Shown one piece after another: positions 16,008-24,334 of a stretch of 64,000 nt of DNA. Both the position numbers and the translations under genes were made by a program. Every line of letters starts with the position of its first letter. Position 1 is the stretch's first letter. The notes below the pieces were generated by a model. It did no database searches. It had not been told where the DNA came from and worked only from the letters and a program-made list of their open reading frames with translations. Origin of the DNA: JANNBN01 sp031385545 (GTDB lineage Bacteria > Actinomycetota > Acidimicrobiia > Acidimicrobiales > JANYDT01); contig JANNBN010000063.1 of the NCBI GenBank assembly GCA_031385545.1, positions 1 to 64,000 of the forward strand, in the 5' to 3' direction.

Positions 16008-16637
16008 ATGGCCACTGAGTCGCTCACCGAACGTCATCGCCAGATCCTCAAGTGCATCGATACAGCCATGCGAGAGCGCGGCTATCCGCCGTCAGTGCGC
16101 GAGATTGGCGAGGTCGTCGGGCTGTCGTCGTCTTCCACCGTCCACGCACACTTGAAAACGCTCGAAACGCTCGGCTACCTCCGCCGCGACCCGTCCAAAC
16201 CCCGCGCCATCGAAGTCTTCTTCGAGCCGATGACCGGGGCCTCGGTCGAACGTCGTCCCGTACGCCACGTGCCGCTCATCGGCGACGTCGCTGCCGGCAC
16301 CGGTGTCATTTCCGAAGAGCGGGTCGAAGAGGTCTTCCCGCTCCCCGAGGACTTCACCGGCGACGGCAACCTGTTCATGCTGCGGGTCCGTGGAGACTCC
16401 ATGATCGAAGCCGGCATTCTCAGCGGAGACTTCGTCGTTGTGCGCCAGCAGGACGTGCGCAACGGCGACACGGTCGTGGCCGGCATTCCCGGTGACGAGG
16501 CAACCGTCAAGGAATACAAGAAGAGCGGCTCGCGCATCACGCTGCTACCACGCAATCATCGCCTGGAACCAATGGTCTACGACGCTGCTGACGTCACGGT
16601 GTTCGGCAAAGTCGTCACCGTGCTTCGTCGCATGTAG
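16008..16637 (+). CDS. lexA: SOS repressor LexA
   Basis: A 209-residue LexA with an N-terminal winged helix (residues 1-70, REIGEVVGLSSSSTVHAHLKTL) and a C-terminal self-cleaving peptidase domain. The cleavage site is Ala96-Gly97 (DVAAGTGV) and the catalytic pair is Ser131 (RGDSMIEAG) and Lys168 (EATVKEY). The frame is open far upstream, but the ATG at 16008 has the ribosome site AAGGA and matches family starts (TERHRQILKCI). It is divergent from the LysM gene and sits downstream of four LexA boxes. Confidence 0.97.
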   Translation: MATESLTERHRQILKCIDTAMRERGYPPSVREIGEVVGLSSSSTVHAHLKTLETLGYLRRDPSKPRAIEVFFEPMTGASVERRPVRHVPLIGDVAAGTGVISEERVEEVFPLPEDFTGDGNLFMLRVRGDSMIEAGILSGDFVVVRQQDVRNGDTVVAGIPGDEATVKEYKKSGSRITLLPRNHRLEPMVYDAADVTVFGKVVTVLRRM

Positions 16638-16754
16638 CAAGACGGTCGCACCCACAGACCACAAACCGTTCGGCGGTTCGGGTGCGGCCCCGGGGGACTG
16701 CGGGCCGGTTGCGACGAAGTCCAGCGGAACTGTCTGACTTGCCCGGCGGCACGG

Positions 16755-17894
16755 TCATCCGTACACGCCAGCCGCCGCAAGGCGCTGAGCTGCCAACAGC
16801 ACCCGGTCGTCGGGCTGCACCACTGCAACCCTGATTCGGTTCGCGGACACGGTGCCGTAGAAGTCACCTGGCGACACCAAGATGCCGGCCGTTTTGGCCA
16901 GCCAGTCGGCTGCGGCCCATCCATCACCGGGTTGTCCTTCCCGGCCGTCTGGGACACGTGCCCAGAGATAGAACGACCCGTCTGGCATCGATACGTCGAA
17001 GCCCGCTGCCTGGAGCGCAGGCAACATCACGTTGAGCCGCCGCTCATAGCGTTGCCGCTGCTCGTCGACGTGCGCGTCGTCGGAGTACGCCACGGCCGCT
17101 GCGGCTTGGATTGGCCCCGGAACCATGAACCCTGCATGCTTACGAACCTCGCTGAGGTGATGCACAAGGCTGGGGTCACCGGCGTAGAACCCAACCCGTA
17201 TGCCGGCAAGGTTGGAGCGCTTGGAGAGCGAATGGACGGCGAGCACACCTGCGTTGCCGCTTTGCAGGACGGTCTGCGGCCGCCCCACCCAGGTGAACTC
17301 GCAGTAGCACTCGTCGGACAACACCCAGACGTCGTGCGAGCGACCCCATGCGGCAACTGCCGCCACATCGTCGAGGTTGCCTGCCGGGTTGCCCGGCGAA
17401 TTGACCCATATGCAGAGCGCCCGGGCAGTGTCGGCCGAACTGATCGACCCGAGGTCCATCTCGCCCCGTGGCGTCATGGCTACCGGCACTGCGCGCAGGC
17501 CTGCGAGCAGTGCACCCATCTCGTAGGTGGGGTACGACACCGCAGGGTAGAGAACCGTGTCACGATCGTCACGGAGCAGGTGCAGGTAAGCCGGGGTGGT
17601 GGCAACGAACTCTTTGGTACCGATGCAGGCTGCGACCTCGCTGGATGCCGACACGGTCACACCGAACCGGCGTTGCAGCCAACCAGCGGCTGCATCTCGT
17701 AACGCCGGCGACCCGAGCGAGGTGGGATAGCCGCGCTCGGTGCCAGATGATCCGAGCACTTCGATGACCGCCGGTGGCGGCGCATCGCACGGTGTGCCGA
17801 CCGACAGATCGACCAGCCCTCCTGGCACCGCCGTTGCGGCGCGTTTCGCAGGTTCGAGGCGATCGTACGGGTACGGCGGAACGACAAAGGTCAT
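16755..17894 (-). CDS. dapC: N-succinyldiaminopimelate aminotransferase (class I/II)
   Basis: A 379-residue PLP-dependent fold-type I aminotransferase. The PLP lysine is Lys225 (HSLSKRSNLAG), with the cofactor-binding NSPGNP at 165-170, the DECYCE strand near 194 and YPTYEMGA near 121. The closest match from memory is actinobacterial DapC, which transfers the amino group to N-succinyl-2-amino-6-ketopimelate in lysine and peptidoglycan precursor synthesis. It is a single gene converging on lexA; the 117-bp gap between them has short hairpins but no clear terminator. Confidence 0.85.
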   Translation of the reverse strand: MTFVVPPYPYDRLEPAKRAATAVPGGLVDLSVGTPCDAPPPAVIEVLGSSGTERGYPTSLGSPALRDAAAGWLQRRFGVTVSASSEVAACIGTKEFVATTPAYLHLLRDDRDTVLYPAVSYPTYEMGALLAGLRAVPVAMTPRGEMDLGSISSADTARALCIWVNSPGNPAGNLDDVAAVAAWGRSHDVWVLSDECYCEFTWVGRPQTVLQSGNAGVLAVHSLSKRSNLAGIRVGFYAGDPSLVHHLSEVRKHAGFMVPGPIQAAAAVAYSDDAHVDEQRQRYERRLNVMLPALQAAGFDVSMPDGSFYLWARVPDGREGQPGDGWAAADWLAKTAGILVSPGDFYGTVSANRIRVAVVQPDDRVLLAAQRLAAAGVYG

Positions 17895-17986
17895 GGGCCG
17901 ATCACGTTATCGGACCACCCGGACGACCCCTCAAGGTGTGGCCCGGCTGATCACGACGAATTGTGACACAACAAAGCGGGCTGGCT

Positions 17987-19162
17987 TCAGACTCGTTCGG
18001 GGTACATGGCACGGCGGCTGACGGGGATGCCAGCTGCCGCTGCGTCGACGCCGAGACGGCCCGACACGTCACCATCGTCGTGGAGCCGCACCTGCGATGG
18101 CATGACCCCGAGCAAACCGGCGATGGCGCCGAGCGCTCCTTCGTCGCCGACGGGGATCCGCAGCCGCCAGCCGTCGACACGGGCCTCGACAACCGGTTCG
18201 GGCCCGTCGGGCAGCACCACGACGCGCACTTTGCGCTCCACCCCCGGGTGCTGCACGTCGGTGTCTCGGTCCAACCAGGTCGCATCGATGACCACACCAC
18301 GGTTGCGTGCAGCATCGGTGACCAACCGGTGCAGCGCCCGAGCGCGCGGTTCGCAGAGCGGATCGGCGGCACTCCAGTCGTCGAGCGTCTTGCGATACCA
18401 CGGGTGACGCATGTCGACGATGGCTTCGTTGATGGCAACCGTCCGCATGCCCTTCGCCAGGATGCCGGCTTCTCTATTCGTGGCCGAGCCCATATGGAAC
18501 GCAAACGCGTCGAGTGCAAGGACGTGGGTCCATCCGCGCTCGGTCGCCCGGCAGCACCAATCGACCTCTTCGGCATAGCCACGGCCGAACAGAGGATCCA
18601 TCACACCAACCGCATCGATCGCAGCACGCGGGATGTACAGGCAGAAACCGCAGCCTGTCGGTAGCTCAACAGTTGCACCAGCAAACTCGTCGGCGAGCGA
18701 CCCCGCGATCCGGTCGAGGAGGGCCTGGTCGGACAGATGCTGCTCCGCATCGTGGTTCTCCAACGAGAAGATGCTGACATCGTTGGCCCAGGCCGTGACG
18801 CTGGCGATCTTCGGTGCAGTCGCCGCTGCGGCAACCAGCGAATCGACCAGTTGGGCAGAGACGACCACGTCACTGTTCAGCAGGATGCATGCGTCGTAGC
18901 CGCCTTCCATCGCCCACAACAGGCCGAGGTTCATATTGCGCGGGATTCCCACGTTGCGCGGCGAGGTGTAGCAGACGATGCCGAGAGCCGCGCAGAGCGC
19001 AGCAAGTTCTTCGGAGAAGCCAGGAACTGGCGAGGCGTCGTCGAACACCACCACATCGACGGTATGGGCAGATGAGCTGGGGAGACGAGCGATGGAACGC
19101 AACGCTCGGGGTACGAACGCGCGCCCGTTGTACACGATGACTGCAACAAGCACCCGGGTCAT
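17987..19162 (-). CDS. Glycosyltransferase family 2
   Basis: A 391-residue GT-A enzyme of the rhamnosyltransferase-like group (N-glycosyltransferase type). Motifs are VIVYNG at the start, VVFDDAS, SPRNVGIPRNMNLGL, LLNSDVVV (the metal-binding DxD-like segment) and a GYAEEVDWCCR motif typical of the catalytic base region. About 130 extra residues at the C-terminus have no recognised fold. The start is the ATG at 19162; earlier codons would overlap the upstream gene, which ends 8 bp away. It probably adds a sugar to an extracellular polysaccharide together with its neighbours. Confidence 0.88.
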   Translation of the reverse strand: MTRVLVAVIVYNGRAFVPRALRSIARLPSSSAHTVDVVVFDDASPVPGFSEELAALCAALGIVCYTSPRNVGIPRNMNLGLLWAMEGGYDACILLNSDVVVSAQLVDSLVAAAATAPKIASVTAWANDVSIFSLENHDAEQHLSDQALLDRIAGSLADEFAGATVELPTGCGFCLYIPRAAIDAVGVMDPLFGRGYAEEVDWCCRATERGWTHVLALDAFAFHMGSATNREAGILAKGMRTVAINEAIVDMRHPWYRKTLDDWSAADPLCEPRARALHRLVTDAARNRGVVIDATWLDRDTDVQHPGVERKVRVVVLPDGPEPVVEARVDGWRLRIPVGDEGALGAIAGLLGVMPSQVRLHDDGDVSGRLGVDAAAAGIPVSRRAMYPERV

Positions 19163-19170
19163 GTGGCTAC

Positions 19171-19878
19171 TTACGATCGCAGCGCGTTGCGCAGGTTCCA
19201 CACCTTGGCAGCCCACCGGTATGCGGTAGAAGCCTTCTGGGCGTCGAGGTGGGCGGCTTGCGCGTCCAGCGCTGCCTGCCTTGCCGCAATCTCGCCTGTG
19301 ACCGCTTGGTCCCGAACATCGGCGGCTGCTTCGAGGGCTGTGATATGTGCACGTAGTGCCTCGGCCTCGGAACGTGCGACGGCTGACCGCTGGTTGGCCT
19401 CGACGAGCCGAGCGGTGAGGTCGATCACCCGGGCGTTGGCCACCTCCACGTCGAGCAGAGCCTGTTCGAGGGAAAGGCGGTCCAGCTCGCCAACGACACG
19501 CTGCTGATGCTCCGGGGTACTGGCTGTGACAAGTGAAAGCCGTGGTGCCGGCCCTTGAGCCGCGCTCGGTGTGCCGTCCGCTGCTGTCTGTGCTGCGATC
19601 ACCGCCAGCCGACGCACCGTGTCAACGGCGGGTACGGACACCTGATCGCCCACAGGATCGGCGCGCTCGCCAGCAGTCTCGTCAACGGTCGAGCCGGTGG
19701 GTGCGGTGTCATCCTCTGCGCCGGTTGCGCGGAGAACCCGTGGCGCCGAGGCGAGTTCGCCCCGAGACGGATGGTCGTGGTCCGGAACTTTTTGTTCCGG
19801 AACCTGAGTTTCCAAGTTCGTTTCCGAGATCTCGGTTTCCGGGATCTGGGTTTCCGAGATCGTGTGGTCTGAGGTCAT
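19171..19878 (-). CDS. Coiled-coil protein of the glycosyltransferase cluster
   Basis: A 235-residue protein I cannot assign. The N-terminus has degenerate repeats (SETQIPETEISET), then a disordered Ala/Thr/Asp-rich stretch to about 100. A long heptad helix rich in Ala, Glu, Arg and Gln runs from about 120 to 215. It ends with a basic amphipathic tail (AYRWAAKVWNLRNALRS) like that seen at the ends of some actinobacterial glycosyltransferases. No signal peptide or membrane span. It lies in tandem between two glycosyltransferases (8 and 18 bp gaps), so a scaffold or chain-length role is possible. The ATG at 19878 is favoured over the GTG two codons earlier by its GAAAG spacing. Confidence 0.7.
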   Translation of the reverse strand: MTSDHTISETQIPETEISETNLETQVPEQKVPDHDHPSRGELASAPRVLRATGAEDDTAPTGSTVDETAGERADPVGDQVSVPAVDTVRRLAVIAAQTAADGTPSAAQGPAPRLSLVTASTPEHQQRVVGELDRLSLEQALLDVEVANARVIDLTARLVEANQRSAVARSEAEALRAHITALEAAADVRDQAVTGEIAARQAALDAQAAHLDAQKASTAYRWAAKVWNLRNALRS

Positions 19879-19896
19879 GGGCACGGGCTTTCGGAC

Positions 19897-21945
19897 TCAG
19901 AGCGAACGGCGGCGGGGGGCCGCAAGCAGTTCACGGAACACCGTCACCAACCGTTCGGCGTGTGCAGCCCAACTGTACTGGCGGCCGGAGCGCAGCAACG
20001 CGTCACAGTGTGCGGTTGCCAGGGCCGGGTCAAGCAGCAGTTGCTCTGCCACGTCGGCCAACTTCGCTGGGGCCCACGAGGACGCCAACAGCGGTAGGGA
20101 TCCCGCCGCCGGGCCTCCCGCGAGTTCGCTGATCGGGCCGAACCCGACACTCACCGTGGGAACCCCGAACGCGGCCGCTTCGAACGGTGGCAGCCCGAAC
20201 CCCTCGGCCGATGTGGGATACCACGCAAGGGCCGCGTGCGACAACAGCCAATTGCGTTCATGCTCGTGCACCTCGGGCAGCACGTGCAACCAGTCCTGCG
20301 AACTGCGGTCGGCGAATCGCTCGGACGATTCGGCGAGCCGGGTTGAGCCGAACGGAACGGCCGGCCCGGCCATCACCAGGTCGAGATCCTGGCCTCGGCT
20401 GCGGAGTTCGCGGTGCGCGGCGATTGCGAGTTCTCGGTTCTTGTGGTGGTAGTTCACGCCGAGCGTGAGTGCGAAGCGGCGGCCGGAGAAGCCGAGCGAC
20501 TCGAGCTGCGCCGGGTAACGCGTCGTGAGACCGGCCCCGAGATGCTCGGTTCCGAGCGGCACCACAGAAATGCGCTCGTCTTCGATGGCGAGACCGTGGA
20601 GATGCATCTGCGCCCGGACATCGCCCGAGATGACAGTCACCCCATCGGCAACACCGACCACGTGGTCGAAGGAATCGCAATAGCGCTGCCATGCGCCGCC
20701 GTCGGGGAAGTAGCTGCCGTTCGCGTATGCGATGACATCGAGCACCGAGACCACGTACCGAACCGCCGTGCGACGCCAGGGAGCGGGGTCATATCCTTCG
20801 ACCGGTTGGTACGGCCGGAACGCAATGTCGACCACACCGAAGCTCGCAGGATCGGTGTTCTGGCGAGCGTCCACCGAGGGCAATGCGAACACGTCGGCCG
20901 CATACGACGGCACCTGGCCTGGTAGCGCAACACCGACCCACGAGACAGCCGTGTGTTCGGCCAGAGCACGAATCGTCTGCGCGCAGGCAACCTGGGTACC
21001 GGTCTCGTGCGGTCCGAAGCATGATCCGTCCACCAGGACACGCAATCCCTGCACTTTCACCCGAGCGAGTTGGTGCTGGTGGGCGAACGGGGAATCGCCG
21101 GTGGTGCGGTGCGCGTCAAGCGTGCCGATCAGGAAGCGATAGCGATGCAGGAGCCAGCCAAGGTCATCGGCGCGCATATCGTCGTCCGTCGGCCTGATGG
21201 CGGCATCGGCGGTTCGGCCGACGAACGTCGCCGTGTCGACAAGGTTCAGGAATCCCTTCTGCGTCGCTCGTGCCGAGAAGTCTGCGACTGCAACATCGAA
21301 GCGAGCCGAAACCGGTGCCTCGAATCGCCCAATGGCACTCAGCCCCGAGGCAGTGAGAAATACGACAGGTCCAGCTGCCAGCGGAATTGGGGCCTGGGAT
21401 TGGCGCGGCCGTTCTGTGCGAAGCACGTGCGTGAGGGACTGTTCGTTGTGTGCGCCTTCCACACGCGCATCGGTGCGATTGCGGATCGGGAAACTGAGTG
21501 AACTCGCCGCGTTGCAGAGGAACGACACCGTTGCGACCCGGAGATCGGCGGACGCCCAGGCTGCAGCGTTGGCGAACGGGTCCAATGGCAACGACACTGC
21601 GTCGTCGACGACGATCACGTGTCCGCCGGTCGAACGGAACGTCGTGTCGATCAGTTCGCTGATGGACCCGATGCCACCCCAGCTCACCCGTGCGTCGAGG
21701 CCATCGAAGGACTGCCCGTGAATCGGGTAGAGCACACCGATCACGATGGGATGCTCCGTGTGCTGCAGGACAGAACGGACCGACATCAGCCACCGCTCGG
21801 GACTGTCGGCGACGAACATCACGACCGTTGTGGGCACCGTCGGTTCTGTCGGCACCGTCGGTTCCGTCTCGGTCAGATCGTCAACGGGCACCCCACGACG
21901 GTAGCCCCGCCGGTTCCGTGCCTGGACGCTTACAGCTGCCCCCAC
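19897..21945 (-). CDS. Two-domain glycosyltransferase (family 4 C-terminal domain)
   Basis: A 682-residue protein. Residues about 40-270 resemble a degenerate GT2-like fold (VVMFVADSPERWLMSVRSVLQHT, VIVVDDAVS). Residues about 300-680 form a GT-B family 4 transferase, with the donor-binding E-x7-E motif in SAEGFGLPPFEAAAFG and LTLGVNYHHKNRELA before it. It probably transfers a nucleotide-activated sugar in surface glycan synthesis. GTG start at 21945 with a GAAGGG ribosome site. The N-terminus carries TEPTVPTEPTVP repeats. It is divergent from another large GT4 protein across 128 bp. Confidence 0.85.
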   Translation of the reverse strand: MGAAVSVQARNRRGYRRGVPVDDLTETEPTVPTEPTVPTTVVMFVADSPERWLMSVRSVLQHTEHPIVIGVLYPIHGQSFDGLDARVSWGGIGSISELIDTTFRSTGGHVIVVDDAVSLPLDPFANAAAWASADLRVATVSFLCNAASSLSFPIRNRTDARVEGAHNEQSLTHVLRTERPRQSQAPIPLAAGPVVFLTASGLSAIGRFEAPVSARFDVAVADFSARATQKGFLNLVDTATFVGRTADAAIRPTDDDMRADDLGWLLHRYRFLIGTLDAHRTTGDSPFAHQHQLARVKVQGLRVLVDGSCFGPHETGTQVACAQTIRALAEHTAVSWVGVALPGQVPSYAADVFALPSVDARQNTDPASFGVVDIAFRPYQPVEGYDPAPWRRTAVRYVVSVLDVIAYANGSYFPDGGAWQRYCDSFDHVVGVADGVTVISGDVRAQMHLHGLAIEDERISVVPLGTEHLGAGLTTRYPAQLESLGFSGRRFALTLGVNYHHKNRELAIAAHRELRSRGQDLDLVMAGPAVPFGSTRLAESSERFADRSSQDWLHVLPEVHEHERNWLLSHAALAWYPTSAEGFGLPPFEAAAFGVPTVSVGFGPISELAGGPAAGSLPLLASSWAPAKLADVAEQLLLDPALATAHCDALLRSGRQYSWAAHAERLVTVFRELLAAPRRRSL

Positions 21946-22073
21946 GAGACCACCCTTCCGACTGGCTCAATACTGCCAGGCCGGTAATCGAACACTGGAA
22001 CGACAACCCCACACCCTTCATCTGGAAAAAGACCCGCCGACGAGATCCCCGGAGCAGGGTACCCTCGCCCATC

Positions 22074-24296
22074 GTGCGACCAGACGTGCCCTCACTCACT
22101 GCGTCGGAACGCATCCGGTCCGAGCCCCTCAGAACGGCCGAACGAATCACGACGATTCTGTTCGGCCCGTCCGGTTCGGCTACGGACCACGCATGTCACG
22201 CATGGTACGAAGGTCACGGACGTTCCGCATTCTCTGTGCAGCCTGGCCAACTCTGGGTCAGCCACTCGCTCCGCCGAGCGATCGACACAGAGTTCGACTC
22301 GGAATTCGGCCACAAGATCGGCCACAAGATCGGCCGGCGGACTGGCACAGAAACGACCCTCGCTGCCACGCGCCTGCTGGACCCGGAGTCGCTTTCGGGG
22401 CTGAACGCGCTGGCCCACAAGGCTGCCGGGACCGGCCAACTGATCGGTGTGAGTGGATCCGACGGGTCTTTGCTCGCGGCGATCGCTCCCGATGAAACTG
22501 CGCTGTTGCACTGGCAGCGAGCGGCACTGAGCGTCGGCTACGCCATCAAGGAACCGGGAAAGGCGCTTCTGGATCGGCTCCTGGCCGACGGCACCGTTGC
22601 CGTAGCAGCCACGCTGCCGCTGTCCACGCGGGTCGCCCCACCCGCGTCCATCTTCGCGACTCCATGCATTGCAAAGCTGCTGCTCGACCATTTGGCGCTC
22701 CGCCTCCGGACCCTGGAACCCTCGCTGATCCACCCTTCAAGCGCGATAGCAGCATCACTCGCCCGTGTCGATCGCACGCCGGCAGACGCACGCCTGCACC
22801 TTCCCCCAGCCAGCGCCGGCCACGCACCGCTACCCCCGGATCCGATGGTCGACGAGACCGGGCTTCGGCGCTGGCTGATGGCACCGGTCGGGCCTGGGCC
22901 GTATGCACCGTCCAGGCTGCTCGCTTCGGTTCACGCCAACCGCATCGACCTCGCCGAGGCCTACCCTGACCTGACCGTCGAGCAGTGGCAGATCGGTCTG
23001 TGGGGGTGGGCACATTCGTTCGGGATGGACCCCGACATCGGCGCCGGTCTTCCCTCGTGGGCAACGCGCCCTCCGAGACCGCTCCCAGCCTGTGCGCCCC
23101 CTCCCACGATCGTCTCGCGCCGCGGCCGGGCAGTTCAGGTCGTTGGCTACCTGGAAGCGGCGTTGGGTCTGGGCGAAGCGGCACGGCTTGCAGTGCGCGC
23201 GCTCGAACTTGCGGGCGAGTCCGTCGAGACGACGGCGTATCGACACGTGGTCAGCCCACCCGCCGCGTTCACCCACCGCGTTCGCGCCGGACAGGCACCG
23301 GCCGACATCCAGCTGATCTGCTTGTCCGGTACGGCACTGACCAGATGGACCACGACGCAAATTCCCTCGACAGGTCTGCGGCCATATCGGATCGGGCTGT
23401 GGTTCTGGGAGTCAGACACCCTGTCCGGCTCGATGGAGGCGAGCCTGTTGCACCTCGACGAAGTGTGGGTCACCTCGTCGTACACCGCGCAGGCAGTCAG
23501 CAACGCGGCTCCGGCGTCCATGCCCGTCCACGTGACACCGCTCGGCGTTGCGCCGGCCATTTCATCCGGCAGCTCGCCGCCGCCCGGGTCACACGCGGCA
23601 CGCCGACGCGTCATCGAGCACTGCCCCATGCTCGGCTCGACGCTCGACCGAGGATGGTGCGGGTTCAGCTTCGACCTGTCGTCACGGCTCACGAGGAAGA
23701 ACCCGCTGGGTCTCGTCGCAGCGTGGCGTGATGCATTTCTGGAGCCGGGCCTGCAACCGGGCGACCCGGTACTCATTCTGAAGACGGTCAATGGCGGAGC
23801 ACAACCCGACGCGCTTCTCACCTTGCAGACTGCAGTAGCCGACCGGGCAGACATCTTCGTTGTGCACGAGCATTGGTCAGCCACTGCGCACCACAACTTC
23901 ATACGCGCACTGAGTTTGTATGCGTCGCTGCATCGCAGCGAGGGCTACGGGTTGGTGTTGCTCGAAGCCATGGCCGCAGGAGTGCCGGTACTTGCCACCG
24001 GTGCAACTGGGAACATGGAGTTCATGGACGACTCGAACGCGTGGTTGGTGCCGGCCCTGCCATTCGCACTGGCAACCGATGACGGGCCGTACCCGAAAGG
24101 AAGCGTGATGTTCTCCCCCGACCACGCAACGGCAGTTCGGTTACTCGCAACGCTGCTCTCCAGTGATCCGGCAGCGGTCCACGACCGGCACCTTCGCACG
24201 ACAACTGCGGCGGTTCAGGTTGCGTCGCTCGCGGACGGGTCAGCTGCAGCGAAGTGGATGGCTCGGCGTCTGGCCGCTATCCGCACCGAACGTTGA
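22074..24296 (+). CDS. Large glycosyltransferase family 4 protein with unknown N-terminal half
   Basis: About 740 residues. The C-terminal half is a GT4 enzyme: GYLEAALGLGEAARLAVRAL near the acceptor side, GLWFWESD, LDEVWVTSSYTAQ, and the donor motif RSEGYGLVLLEAMAAGVPV. The first 340 residues have no family I recognise; a 12-bp tandem repeat there encodes GHKIGHKIG (about 22309-22336). The start is uncertain: the frame is open to 21690 but overlaps the divergent gene, and the GTG at 22074 is the first reasonable codon. It converges with the LCP gene 38 bp downstream. Likely part of extracellular polysaccharide assembly. Confidence 0.8.
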   Translation: MRPDVPSLTASERIRSEPLRTAERITTILFGPSGSATDHACHAWYEGHGRSAFSVQPGQLWVSHSLRRAIDTEFDSEFGHKIGHKIGRRTGTETTLAATRLLDPESLSGLNALAHKAAGTGQLIGVSGSDGSLLAAIAPDETALLHWQRAALSVGYAIKEPGKALLDRLLADGTVAVAATLPLSTRVAPPASIFATPCIAKLLLDHLALRLRTLEPSLIHPSSAIAASLARVDRTPADARLHLPPASAGHAPLPPDPMVDETGLRRWLMAPVGPGPYAPSRLLASVHANRIDLAEAYPDLTVEQWQIGLWGWAHSFGMDPDIGAGLPSWATRPPRPLPACAPPPTIVSRRGRAVQVVGYLEAALGLGEAARLAVRALELAGESVETTAYRHVVSPPAAFTHRVRAGQAPADIQLICLSGTALTRWTTTQIPSTGLRPYRIGLWFWESDTLSGSMEASLLHLDEVWVTSSYTAQAVSNAAPASMPVHVTPLGVAPAISSGSSPPPGSHAARRRVIEHCPMLGSTLDRGWCGFSFDLSSRLTRKNPLGLVAAWRDAFLEPGLQPGDPVLILKTVNGGAQPDALLTLQTAVADRADIFVVHEHWSATAHHNFIRALSLYASLHRSEGYGLVLLEAMAAGVPVLATGATGNMEFMDDSNAWLVPALPFALATDDGPYPKGSVMFSPDHATAVRLLATLLSSDPAAVHDRHLRTTTAAVQVASLADGSAAAKWMARRLAAIRTER

Positions 24297-24334
24297 GTGC
24301 TTCGCTTCCTGTGGCCGAACTGGCGGCCGGAGAA

